A stretch of 64,000 nt of DNA, from contig NC_053494.1 in assembly GCF_905171775.1 (NCBI RefSeq), forward strand, positions 193,811,544-193,875,543, written 5' to 3'. A model generated the notes under the pieces. That model did no database searches. It had not been told where the DNA came from and saw only the letters and a program-made list of their open reading frames with translations. Origin of the DNA: Rana temporaria (Eukaryota > Chordata > Amphibia > Anura > Ranidae). Below, piece by piece: positions 1-10,239 of the stretch. Made by a program: the position numbers and the translations under genes. The first letter of the stretch is position 1; every line of letters begins with the position of its first letter.

Positions 1-463
1 ACAATGTACATTACTACAGCTCAGCTGTTAAGGCTGAGCTGCTTGGGGTTTGCTATTCAGTACAGTATGTGTTTAACTGTACCAGTTGCATTGTGGAATT
101 TCTCTGCAACTGAACGTACAACTCGGAAAAAAAACGTTAAAGCCCATCTGTAGTCACATAAGTAGATATTAAATTGGATAAACACACGGGAGTAACAGCC
201 TTAATTTGCATAGTCTTGCCTACAATTTGCTTTTATAGAAGTTGCATAGTGTGTCTAAATAGGTGCCTGAGCCAGACAACGCTGGCCAATGCACTCCATA
301 ATCTAACAAACCCAGTTAGACACTTCACTCCCCCTCTCATCCTTAGCACTGGATGTTTTTGTGAGGACAAAGCGTGTGGTTGTAACTTTTCTTTTTTTTT
401 CACAAAGAGTCTTTGTGGTTGTAACTTTTCTAAGTCAACGTGAAGCACTGAAGTGCGGGAAGA
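1..463. other. Unassigned intronic sequence
   Basis: No coding exon or recognised repeat was seen. A short self-complementary stretch lies near 16-42 (CAGCTCAGC followed by GCTGAGCTG). The short open frames here lack splice context and protein resemblance. By gene order this should be intron of ARHGAP15. Confidence 0.4.
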
Positions 464-465
464 GT

Positions 466-1059
466 ACCGTATTTATCGCGGTATAACGCGCTCCCGCGTA
501 TACCGCGCACCCCTAAAGTTGCCCCGAATCCTGTGGAAAAAACGTTTTTTTTGTACTTACAGTTTTGGTGTCTTGCGCGGCATCCATCTGCGGCCTCGTC
601 GGGTCCGGCGTTCGTTCATGCGGCTTCGGGTCTCCTCTTTGTCGGGTCCGGCGTCCTTCTGCGGCTTCGGGTGTCCTCTTCGTCGGGTCCGGCGTCCGTC
701 TGCGGCTTCGGGTGTCCTCTTCGTCGGGTCCGGCGTCCTTCTGCGGCGTCCTCGCATCCTCCACGCTCGTTTCCCGCGCCGAGTTTGAATACTGCGCCGA
801 CATATACAGAGTGCAGTACACTCGTGTATTGTCGGCAATGCTCGGCAACTCTTGCACTGACGTCCTGTACGTCCAGGACGTGAGCGCGGAAGGAGCCGAG
901 AGTGCCCGACTATACCCGAGTGTACTGCGCTCGGTATATGTCGGCGCAGTATTCAAAACTCGGCGCGGGAAAGCAGGTATCGGCGTATACCGCGCACCCA
1001 CAATTTTGCCCTGATTTTCAGGGCAAAAAAAGTGCGCGGTATACGCCGATAAATACGGT
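466..1059. repeat. CpG-rich element with ACCGTATTTATCG terminal inverted repeats
   Basis: The left end reads ACCGTATTTATCG and the right end reads CGATAAATACGGT, so the element has inverted termini. A second inverted pair lies inside: the GCGCCGAGTTTGAATACTG stretch near 776 is mirrored near 950-965. Very high CpG content contrasts with the AT-rich flanks. No transposase is encoded, so it is probably non-autonomous. The superfamily is not assigned. Confidence 0.7.
598..763 (+). repeat. GC-rich tandem repeat, about four 41-43 bp units
   Basis: The phrase GTCGGGTCCGGCG recurs at about 598, 641, 682 and 723, giving units of 43, 41 and 41 bp. The array lies inside the element at 466-1059 and explains the repetitive Ser/Gly/Arg-rich open frames found there on both strands. 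Confidence 0.85.
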
Positions 1060-1094
1060 AAGTGCATTTCCACTAAGAGAAAAAGATATATTAA

Positions 1095-1365
1095 AGTGGT
1101 TGTGAACCTCTCAAATGAACAAATCATATTCTTATGATACCCAAAGCCAGATACAAGTCCAAAGCAGAACGAAGATTTGGAATCCAAGGACCTAGACTAT
1201 GGAACGCTCTACCAACCAGCATCCGGTTGGAGGTGAATCACCTGACCTTCGGAAAAAAACTCAAAACCCATATTTTCTGAGGGCAAAAGTACAGTAGGGA
1301 AAGGATACTAAGCGCCCAGAGGCGATTCAGTTCGCATGTGTTGCGTTATATAAGTTTCTCACTCA
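1095..1365 (+). mobile_element. L2/CR1-like LINE 3' end fragment
   Basis: The plus strand encodes a piece resembling the extreme C-terminus of L2/CR1-type ORF2 proteins (RFGIQGPRLWNALPTSIR, then NHLTFRKKLKTHIF). It is followed by a short 3' tail containing AGCGCCCAGAGGCGATT and GCGTTATATAA. Everything upstream of this C-terminal piece is missing, as expected for a 5'-truncated LINE copy. Confidence 0.75.
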
Positions 1366-1526
1366 CTCACTTATATTGGGGTTGGTTTACTGAAGGGGAA
1401 AAAAGACTGTACTTTGCAGAAAGTGCAGAAACACTCTGCAAGTGAAGGTGCTCCAGAGCTTAGTAAATGAGCAGAAACTCTGCTGACTTTCATCATCCAA
1501 TCCCATGCAAGTAAAAATGCTGTGGG

Positions 1527-1836
1527 CCAGATTCTCAAAGCAGATACGATGGCGTATCTCCAGATACGCCGTCGTATCTCTGAGTCTGAGCCGTCGTATC
1601 TATGCGCCTGATTCATAGAATCAGTTACGCATAGATTTCTATTACGCCGTTGGATCTTAACTGCATATTTACGCTGGCCGCTAGCTGCAAGCTAAGATAG
1701 AACGGCGCAAGCCGGCCTATCTTAGCTTTGTTTAAGCGTATCTCTGTTTGAGCATACGCTTAAACATACGGCGGCGTAGATTCGGAGTTATGTCGGCTTA
1801 TCTACTGATAAGCCGGCCTAACTCTTTGTGAATCTA
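1527..1836. repeat. Short GGGCCAGATTC-type element (copy 1)
   Basis: It begins GGGCCAGATTCTC and contains the palindromic GATACG/CGTATC blocks typical of the other copies. It is only about 310 bp and its right end reads GTGAATCTACCTA rather than the usual GATCTGGCCC. It is either internally deleted or a variant with different right termini. Confidence 0.65.
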
Positions 1837-2850
1837 CCTAATAATGTGCATATTACAAAAAAAGGTAACAGGGTACAATAGCATTGCATTATGTAACAGG
1901 TGGGTAGAATACATCAAAAAGCGAGTGATGCCGTGATCCACTTTTACAGATAAATTATACTGCCTTGAGGTGGGTTTCATATAAATGTTCTATAAGATAA
2001 TGTTTCATGTAAAAACTGTTAGGTCAGTACAATGATGGAGGGAATAGAGGCGTCAGGAGACGAGTGGTCCCATGAGTTTGGCCCACCATCTAAATGCACA
2101 TCCTCAGATATTCACGCAAATGGCGAGGGGTTTTATTTTATATAGGGTTACCTAAGACCTGAATTTAAAGGAGCAGCCACCAGTATTTGAATTATCTATC
2201 TGAACATAGACTATTGTTTGAAGGGTTCATCAGCACAGTAGCTTTATATATTAATTTAAAGGATCCAAGTGTGCTAATCTAACCATTGGATGAGTGTCTT
2301 AATAAGTTCTTGCATTCAGGCAATTCATTGGAGTAGACATCTTCCCTAGCCCTTCTTTTGAGTAAGATATTAGTTCTTTAAGGAAGATATTCACTAGCTA
2401 TAGACTATAGACCGTGGTCAAATGACTGTATTGTGCAACCATTGTAGCATAACCATGCACACTTACGCACGCACCATACATACACTTCTGATACTGGGAA
2501 AAATCCATCCCTGACAGCTGATTTTTGCAACAAGATTGATCCACCCGACACATTTTTTTTGCTATGAAAGATGATGTTACGCCGAGTAAATAGATACCAA
2601 GCATGTCACGCTTTATAATTGCACGCACTCGTGGAATGACGACAAACTACGGTAACTAAAAATCTCCAACTTTTTTTACGGTTACCAGGTTAGAGTTACA
2701 GAGAAGGTCTAGTGCTAGAATTATTGCTCTCGCTCTGACGATCGTGGCGATACCTCACATGTGTGATTTGAAGACCGTTGTCATATGCAGGCGCGACTTC
2801 TGTATGCATTTTCTTTGTTGCGCAAGCTCGCGGGGAGGGGGGCGCTTTAC
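1837..2850. other. Unassigned AT-rich intronic sequence
   Basis: I see no exon, transposase or well-formed inverted repeat. Open frames are short and lack splice context. Confidence 0.4.
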
Positions 2851-3470
2851 ATTTTTTCTTATATTTTTTTTTATAATAATATTAAACATTTTTTTTTTTT
2901 TTTTTTTACATTTTGATCACTTTTATTGCTGTCACAAGGAATGTAAACATCCCTTGTGACAGTAGGTGGTGACAGGTACTCTTTTTGGAGGGATCGGGGG
3001 TCTAAAAGAACCCCGATCCCTCCTTTTGCACTTCAAAGTATTCAGATCGCCCGAAAACAGCGATTCTGAATACTGTGTACTTTTTTAAATCCGGCGCCAT
3101 TGGCAGCCGAGAAACCCGGAAGTGACATAATGACGTCGCTTCCTTGTTTCCATTGCGGAGACTGAATCAAAGCCGTTTACGGCTTAGTTTCAGTCTCCGC
3201 CTGGACACAGAAGGCGCCGGATGTGGGATCGGGTCTCCCGGTAGGACGGAGGCCCGGTCAGAGCGGCGAGAGGCGGCGGCGGGGGGGGAAGTCCCCTCCC
3301 GCTCCTCCGGCATAACAACCGAGCAGCTTTTAGCCGCATCAGTTGTTATGTCTGAAGAGCCAATCGCCCGCTATAGACAACGGTACCGGGATGATGCCTG
3401 CAGCTATAACAGTATAACCCCCGAAAGCCGAGGACGAATATATGCGTTCGCTCGGCGTGAAAGGGTTAAC
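2850..3470. repeat. CpG-rich repeat with two strong hairpins
   Basis: After a poly-T tract, the segment holds a hairpin at about 2986-3023 (GGAGGGATCGGGG and its complement) and another at about 3152-3201 (GCGGAGACTGAATC and its complement). The GC-rich remainder ends GAAAGGGTTAA. The overall style resembles the other CpG-rich fold-backs, but I cannot define exact borders or a family. Confidence 0.5.
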
Positions 3471-4331
3471 AAACACAAATCATTTCCCAATATACCAGTT
3501 ATTAAGTGGATCAGACAACAATCATCTTGTGTCTACGAGTAACACTTGCACCACCTGACCTTCATATTCTGCCATTCATTACATCAGCCATATTAGTAAT
3601 TAGAATATTAAAAGATTTATTGTAGGCATCAACATGTAAGATCTATTGTACATTACGTTATTCTTGATCACCATCTGTGTCTTAACATTTTGCTCTAATA
3701 ATCCACAGAACAGACACATACATTTCATATATTCTTTGTAAAAACTTTTAAGCAAACCTTGTGATACATAGCAGAGGAGTCTTTAGTTTGGTGTGATACA
3801 TTTTTTGTACTATAAAGTAACATATCTTAAAGTGGTTGTAAAGGTAAAAGTTTATTTCTAATCATAATGCATTCTCTAAACTAAGGTGAAAAACTTCAAC
3901 CCCCCTCAATTCAAATAGTTACCTTTTCCGACAAGAACCGGCTCTCAAATTTTTGCTGTCGGAAATTCCGACAGAAAAAGTCAGATGGGGCCTACACACC
4001 AAAAGCTCACATCAAACTTTTCTTGATGGAAATTCCGATCGTGTGTACGCGGAATTAGATGTGTCTGTTTTAATCATCAACTATGTGAGTTTCTAAATGT
4101 TGTACCTTCATTAAATGTAACCATATTGCTACACTTAGAGCTGCCTCTCTTCTATTTTATACTCAGTTGTGACATGACGCTACTCTTATATCAAGACATC
4201 GCTTATATATCAAGTCAAAATGTATTTACAAATTTTGCTTGTCTTGAAAAACGCTCTCAAACCAAGTTACTCTCAAACCAAGGTTTTACTGTATTTGGAT
4301 TAAGGAATAATTATTGTGGACAACACTGTTA
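3471..4331. other. Unassigned intronic sequence
   Basis: No exon was recognised. A piece at about 3945-4050 (TCCGACAAGAACC..., CACACACCAAAAGC..., GATCGTGTGTACGCGG) looks like a degraded fold-back of the CGTACACAC class. Confidence 0.35.
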
Positions 4332-4597
4332 GAGCCGGTTCACACTGGGGCGACTCGTCAGGCGACTCAGCCGCCTGAGAAGTCGCGTCCCATTGTATTC
4401 AATAGAACCGTTCTAATAGGAGCGACGTAAGTCGCTCCGACTTAGAAAAGGGTTCTTGTACGACTTTCGGGGGCGACTCTGGGCGACTTGCATTGACTTC
4501 TATACAGAAGTCATTTTGCAAATCGCCTCTGAATTCGTCTTCAGGACGCCTTGCCGAGTCGCCCCCGAAGTCGTGCCGCCCCAGTGTGAACCGGCTC
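4332..4597. repeat. Fold-back element with GAGCCGGTTCACAC ends (copy 1)
   Basis: The element starts GAGCCGGTTCACACTGG and ends in the complement, with a GTCGC-rich palindromic interior. The flanks are TTA on the left and CTA on the right, a near match to a 3-bp target duplication. The second copy at 12839-13076 has a perfect TTA duplication, which is typical of PIF/Harbinger-type insertion. No protein is encoded. Confidence 0.85.
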
Positions 4598-4891
4598 CTA
4601 GTGAACTGAGCTGCACAATATTTTGAAAGTGAATATTTTGTTGATACATTTTATAAAGTATTATTTTAACACTTTTTCTTGTTTTGATATTTTGAGCACG
4701 GTCATACACATATTTGTTTCTTTGCCATAATATCGGTCACTGGTGTGTACCCAGCGTCTTCGCCTTGCTCACAAATAAAGGATTTATAAAAAGAAAAAAC
4801 TTTACAGTAAAAAGACAGTACATAATAAAATACTGTAAATCAGTAATAGACCTTACTTATCAAACTATATTAGTGGTTTGACCTCACTTAC

Positions 4892-5041
4892 CTGCTTGTT
4901 AATTTCTCCGGGATCAATGATGACCATCGACTTGGACTGGCTCAGTCGCTCATGTGGAGCATTTGGACTCTTTATTCTCATCTGGACGACTTCTGAGTTC
5001 TTCACATTTGAAAGTGTCACTTCAGAGGTCTCAGGTAATGC
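4892..5041 (-). CDS. ARHGAP15: ARHGAP15 N-terminal coding exon
   Basis: ARHGAP15 is a cytosolic Rho GTPase-activating protein acting mainly on Rac, with an N-terminal tail, a PH domain and a C-terminal RhoGAP domain, expressed mostly in blood cells. This exon encodes 50 codons of the tail. It starts at ALPETSEV after ...TTTTGAAG and ends at INKQ before GTAAGTGAGG, phase 0 at both ends. The stretch VQMRIK...HERLSQSKSM matches, from memory, the human N-terminal stretch VQMRIK...HDRLSQSKSM. No in-frame ATG is present, so translation starts in an upstream exon to the right. The PH and RhoGAP exons lie off the left edge. The acceptor pyrimidine tract is weak. The gene identity is strengthened by KYNU lying upstream in the same orientation, as in human. 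Confidence 0.88.
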
Positions 5042-5094
5042 CTTCAAAAGACATATTTTGCAATAAATTTAAAGGAGTAAAAGTGGATCTAAAC

Positions 5095-5642
5095 TTAAAG
5101 CGGAGTTCCGGCCACAATTTCACTTTTTAAATATAAATACCCCTGTAATCAACAAGCATAATGTATTCTAGTAAAGTTAGTCTGTAAACTAAGGTCCGTT
5201 TTGTTAGGTTGTTACAGCATTTAGACACTTTATAAAATAGAAATTGACTGGGGCCATCTTAAGTGTGGGCATCATGAAGCCAGACTGTATGACTTCCTGG
5301 ATTTCAGCCTTGCAGATATCGCACATGCTCAGTGCTGCACAAGCAGTGTAATAGGTTTCAGATCAGGTTTCAGCACCTGTACTGTCCAAGTCACATGATT
5401 CTTCGAGACTGGGGAGTGCACAGACTCCTGCAAAGTTACACCCACTACATTCCCAGGAGTCTGTGCGGTGTAGGTTAGGAAGCTTAAGCACCTAGGTGCA
5501 GGAAGAGGGAAGATTAACTATTCTGCCTAGCAACAACAATTTGAAGGCATCTAAAAATTATAATTTTTTTCTTAAAGGACTAATGATTTTTTTTTAAAAC
5601 GACTGATGTAATGTTATATTTATGGGTGGAACTCCACTTTAA
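5095..5642. repeat. Fold-back element with TTAAAGCGGAGTTCC ends
   Basis: The left end TTAAAGCGGAGTTCC is matched by GGAACTCCACTTTAA at the right. The interior is not coding. It lies 53 bases from the ARHGAP15 exon, just on the acceptor side. A related end (AAGTGGAGTTCC) occurs at 8805. Confidence 0.75.
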
Positions 5643-5811
5643 AAAGTGAATACTTGCTATGAGACAGGGAACATTTAGAAATGTCAATTGTAGCCTAAGC
5701 GGTGCCCTGAATAAATGACCTTTTGTGTGGAATTCCTCCTAAAAAAATTGAAGTGCACTTCTTGGTGTGTGAGTGCGCCCAAGCACTCATTATCTACAGC
5801 CTCATAGCTAT

Positions 5812-6514
5812 GGGGGTTATCCACAAAGCCGCAGCGCAACGTAACTTTTCGGATTTAAGTTACTCCGCCGCAAAATTCCAAAGTTAGGTGCCGATCCACA
5901 AAGCACTTACCTGGAACTTTGCGGCGCTGTAACTTAAATCCGTCCGGCGCAAGGCGTTCCTATTCAAATGGGCGAGTCCCATTTAAATTAGGCGCGCTCC
6001 CGCGCCAGACGTACTGCGCATGCTCCGTCGGGTAACTTACCCGACGTGCATTGCGCTAACTGACGTCGCTCCGACGTCATTTGCTTAGACGTTAACGTAA
6101 ATGGCGTCCAGCGCCATTCACGGACGTCTTACGCAAACGACGTAGAATTTAAAATTCGACGCGGGAACGACGGCCATACTTAACATGGCTTAAGACAACT
6201 AGGGCTTAGCCCTAGTTTTACGCGGCGGAACTCGACGTAAACGACGTAGATTTAGAGCGACGGGCCCGTCGGAGCGTTCGTGGATCGCCGTAACTGGTCA
6301 TTTGCATATTCTACGCCGGCCGGAACGGCCTCGCCACCTAGCGGCCGGCCTAGAATTGCATCCTTAAGATCCGACAGTGTAATTCAATTACACATGTCGG
6401 ATCTTCGTCCTAACTATGGGAAACTGAGTCTGTGGATCAGTTCCATAGTTAGGACCAGGGATACGACGGAGTAACAGCAGTTACTCCGCCGTATCTCTTT
6501 TGAGGATCTGGCCC
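5812..6514. repeat. GGGCC-type CpG-rich element (copy 2)
   Basis: The left end is diverged (GGGGGTTATCCAC) and the right end reads GAGGATCTGGCCC. The interior shows family features: long inverted arms, GCGCATGCTCCGTCG, CATACTTAACATGG and many intact CpGs. No protein is encoded. Confidence 0.8.
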
Positions 6515-6540
6515 AATATTTCTACAGTGTGAGAGCTAAG

Positions 6541-8240
6541 TGTAGCACCCTCCTAGATAGGTGATTGGATTAGTTAGATTTAGTTCTGGCTCACTGTGTT
6601 CAGTGGAGCTATGTGTGTTTTGGTTAGGTAAATTTAGCTTGCCTCACTGTAACCAGTGTGGCTGCAATTGACTAGTTAGGTCTGCTCAGTGTTCTCAGCT
6701 AGTGTTAGTCTGTTTACTCTTGCTTCTGTCCAGAAAAGTTGTGAGAACTTTCTGGATCATAGGTGTGAAGCTATGCAGATGGCAATATGAATATTTTTAC
6801 AGCTCTGGCCAATCTCAGGGAGCTGGGCCCTAAAGGCATGCTGGGAGACTGTATATATGTTATGAGCACACTGGGCTCCTGGGGCCAGATTCACAAAAAA
6901 GATACGACAGAGTATCTCAGATACTCCGTCGTATCTCTCAGAGTATCTATGCGACTGATTCATAGAATCAGTTACGCATAGATAGCCAGAAGATCCGACA
7001 GGTGTAATGAACTTACACTGTCGGATCTTAGGATGCAATACCGCGGCTGCCGCTGGGGGGAGTTTGCATTGTAAACCAGCGTCGGGTATGCAAATTAGGA
7101 GTTACGGCGATCCACAAAGATTTTTCCCGTCGTTACGTCGTCGCAAGTGTTAGATTTCCGTCGCAAAGATAGGGCACCTTTAATATGGTGGAAAAGTACT
7201 CCACCGTGTTAAAGTATGCCCGTCTTTCCCGCGTCGCTTTTGAATTTTTTTAAAACATTTTCTTTTTCCCGGCGTAAGTAATTTGATCACGTCGCGATTC
7301 ACAAAACGTCGGTGCATTATAATTTTGCGCAAAGCACGCCGGGAAATTTGCGACGGGAGCATGCGCAGTACGTCCGGCGCGGGAGCGCGCCTAATTTAAA
7401 TGGTACCCGCCTCATTTGAATTGGGCCGCCTTGCGCCGGACGTGTTTACGATACACCGCCACAAATTTCCAGGTAAGTGCTTTGTGGATCGGGCACTAAA
7501 TCGGTAAACTTGCGGCGGTGTAACGTAAACGGGTTATGTTACGCTGCGCCGCAGCTACGTGAATCTGCCCCTAGGTCTTTTCCCTGGAGAAACTCAGTCC
7601 AGCCTGGAGGGCTGATGTTCGTGAGGCTTCAGGTGGGCTACCTGAGAGCCTGGATGCTGAAAATACAGAGAGCTAACTGGAGGATGTCTGGTGAAGTTCT
7701 GGTCTGGTATCACTGGAGGAAAGTGCCGCTTTGAAGTTGGAATGAGGTAACCAGCTTTCCCTGGACATTTTGTGAGTACAGACTGCTGACAGATCTTATA
7801 GACTTTTGGCTGCTGCCACCCCCCTGTGCTAGAAGGCCATATGTGTGCTTGCTAAAGGGGTGGTGGTTCAGCTGGTGTCCTGAAGAGCTTAGTTTGTCGA
7901 ATTCCTTGTAAAGGGACTGCGCTCGTATTCCTCCAAAGGAAGAAGCCAGATTCTAATTGTTTTTACTACAAGCCAAGTCCACGGTTTGCTATATGCAAGG
8001 ACTTCTGCTTTTGCTGTATAGAAAGACGATAACTGTCCTCAAAGCGTACATCGTTTCTGTTTTTAGAGTATCCCATTCAATTCCTTCAGCCCTGTCCAAA
8101 AATAAAAACAACAAAAACAACACCCCTGGACTGGTTATTGAGGAAAGGTGTGGCTGAGATTGTGGGCCTGGCTGCAGGGCAATCCACTGGGGAAGAACCT
8201 GGGTAAATTTCCAATGGATCTAACGGGAGTAAGCGCTACA
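6541..8240 (+). mobile_element. Solo LTR with TGTAGC/GCTACA ends, interrupted by a GGGCC element
   Basis: The segment begins TGTAGCACCC and ends AGCGCTACA, and is flanked on both sides by TAAG, a 4-bp target duplication. Without the 690-bp insertion at 6882-7571 it is about 1.0 kb. A TATA-like GTATATATG lies near 6852 and an A-rich AAAATAAAAAC near 8099, which suggests plus orientation. No gag or pol sequence adjoins it, so it is a solo LTR. Two LTRs with the same terminal hexamers occur at 24471-25539 and 33555-35354. Whether the family is Ty3/gypsy or ERV cannot be told. Confidence 0.7.
6882..7571. repeat. GGGCC-type element inserted into a solo LTR (copy 3)
   Basis: It starts GGGCCAGATTCAC and ends GTGAATCTGCCCC (one terminal change). 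The CpG-rich interior carries the usual inverted arms. Its position inside the LTR shows it is the younger insertion. Confidence 0.82.
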
Positions 8241-8457
8241 TAAGACTGTTGGTTTCAGAAGATTTGGAGTGAGGTTTGGTGATGTCACTACTGCACTGCT
8301 CACTGTTCTCCTTGCTGGGGGCTCCGATATGAGGAAGCAAACCCTGCCTCTAACAAAGGCACAACCTCCCCAGGTAACTGAGTCAGCTGATCCATCGATC
8401 CCACAGGAGCACAGAATATTGACATTAATCCCTAGCAGCCAGAGACAGTATCAAGTC

Positions 8458-8735
8458 CTTAAAGGGGAGGTTCACCCTATAAAAAATTTCTAACACTGCA
8501 TCCAGCCCAGTTGTGCATATAAAATGACACTGACCTTTTTTTCGTAGATAGCGTTTAGCCGTGGAATTCACCGTGGCTTCCGGGTAGGGAATCCCGCGGG
8601 AGTGGGCGTTCCTATTGACATGCCAATTGATTGACATGCTAAACGACGGCGCACACAGCGCGTCACGTCTTCCCGAAGGAAGCTCGGGTCGGCTCGGCTC
8701 TATTCGGCGCCGAATCCTAGGTGAGTATATAAGCT
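8458..8735. repeat. Partial fold-back, TTAAAGGGGAGGTTCACCCT end
   Basis: The left end TTAAAGGGGAGGTTCACCC resembles the end of the complete element at 16409-16929 (TTAAAGCGGTAGTTCACCC). The CpG-rich middle contains CCCGCGGGAGTGGGCG, also like that element. The right terminus was not found. Confidence 0.6.
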
Positions 8736-8804
8736 AGTATGCTATGTATGCATACTAGCTCATTATGCCTTTGTCAAGCAGGTGTTAGTTTTTTTTTTTT
8801 TTTA

Positions 8805-9264
8805 AGTGGAGTTCCAGTCATTTGTGTGTTTAATAAAAGTCAGCAGCTACAAAAAGTAGCTGCTGACTTTTAATAAACACACACTTACCTGTCCGACGGA
8901 CCAGCGGTGCACTTACCCCAACAGTTTTCTTCCTCTCTCCCCCCTCTGAGCCACCGGCATCTCTACTATGGGCATCTAGCTGTGACAGCTTGCGGTTTCA
9001 CAGCTGGGTGCCCACTGCACATGCGTGAGTGACGCTGCGCTCTGTGATTGGTCCCAAAGTCTTTTAGGACCTGTCCTGTGACCCAGAAGACTTTGGGAGG
9101 GAAGGGGAAGGAGAACTTCCACTTCCTATCGCCTAAGGCGACCAGAACAGAAGTGGCTGTGGGTACCTGTCAAAATCGGGGGACTCGCTCCCCCCCATCC
9201 CCCCAAAAGCTCAGTTTCACTATCAGGAGCTGGGGAGGTAACCTTAGGGGTGGAAATCTGCTTT
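8805..9264. repeat. Repeat with AAGTGGAGTTCC end and a hairpin
   Basis: The left end AAGTGGAGTTCC resembles the repeat at 5095-5642. A perfect hairpin at about 8839-8873 pairs AAAGTCAGCAGCTAC with GTAGCTGCTGACTTT. The right side ends GGAAATCTGCTTTAAG. Confidence 0.55.
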
Positions 9265-9854
9265 AAGTTCGTTTTCAAGTTTCACAGTTCTGGGAATCCC
9301 GTGATTTCCCATCCAAGTTTTAACCCATAAATAAACAAAAAACACAACAAAATACCCCGGACTGGTTCTTGAGGTCTGTGTGCATGTTCCAGAAATCCAA
9401 ATGTTGCCTGGCTGTGTGTAAGGGAGGACCTGCAAATCCAGCATGCCCTTATGGGGGTAGAGCTACATTACTTTATATAGATTTACAAAAAGCTAATTAA
9501 ATTCAAACCTTATCTAAGACAAGACAATTAGAGAACAAAAGTGCAAAACTGGTGAGATCATACAGGGTGCTGCAGCATATATACTGTACATGACCCCCTG
9601 ACAACCTCATAAGCAGCCATATATACAGTGCTCTTCCACCACAGCAATCAATATGACATATTTTACCCCTCCTTCTCCACAGTAGCTGTTGTCCCTACCC
9701 TGTACCTGGTATACATTTTTAAGGGGAAACCCCCACAAAAAAAAACAAGAAAAAAGAATGCAATCCCCCTCGAAAGTCCATACCAGACCCTCATCGGAGC
9801 ATGCAGCCTGGAGGCCAGGAAACGGAAGAGGACAATAATGCACTGCCCCCTCCC
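9265..9854. other. Unassigned, with a fragment of the purine-rich element family
   Basis: About 9708-9830 (AAGGGGAAACCCCCAC, then CATACCAGACCCTCAT and AGCATGCAGCC) resembles the arm of the elements at 51055-52225 and 59460-60625. The remainder shows no exon or clear repeat. Confidence 0.4.
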
Positions 9855-10235
9855 TGAACCATGTACTTGTATGCAAATGTATCCTATGAAATCCCTGGTG
9901 TTCCTGACAGTCCTTCTGCTTTCCTATTAAAAACTGACCACCCTAGGCATTAGAGCACAGTGTGGTCAGTTCTCTAGCTGAGCTGGAACTCAATGGTCAG
10001 ACTTGTGCTCAAACGGCCCCCCACCCCAACCACACAGGCATTCACTGGGAAGACCAGTGTGCTGCCGTTTCTCCTCCTTCAGCTCTCTGAGCTGAGAACA
10101 GAGGGAATGTGATCAATAATAAAAAAAGAAGGTATTTATAATGTTTTTATTTTAATATATGCGCAATTATTTTGCATTTTATTTTAATTTTACACTAAAT
10201 GGGTTGTTTTACAAGGTTCACATACACTTCAGATG
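9855..10235 (+). repeat. Dispersed repeat, copy a (pair with 15155-15515)
   Basis: Shared landmarks in the same order in both places: ACCATGTACTTGTA, GTGTGGTCAG or equivalent, CAGACTTGT, TTTCACTGGG or CATTCACTGGG, and CTGAGAACAGAGGGAATG followed by AAGGTATTTATAATG. The copies are diverged and no protein is encoded. Confidence 0.65.
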
Positions 10236-10239
10236 CTTG

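Noticed and set aside
513..1187. 224-residue Arg/Thr/Pro-rich protein
   Set aside because: It runs through the GC-rich tandem array and inverted repeat of a transposon-like element; no splice or homology support.
3144..3542. 132-residue frame in a GC-rich block
   Set aside because: It overlaps two strong hairpins typical of repeats and has no recognisable domain or splice context.
4865..5047. A 60-residue stand-alone protein reading through the ARHGAP15 exon
   Set aside because: Its start is TTG and its ends read into intron beyond good splice signals; only 4892-5041 is exon-like.
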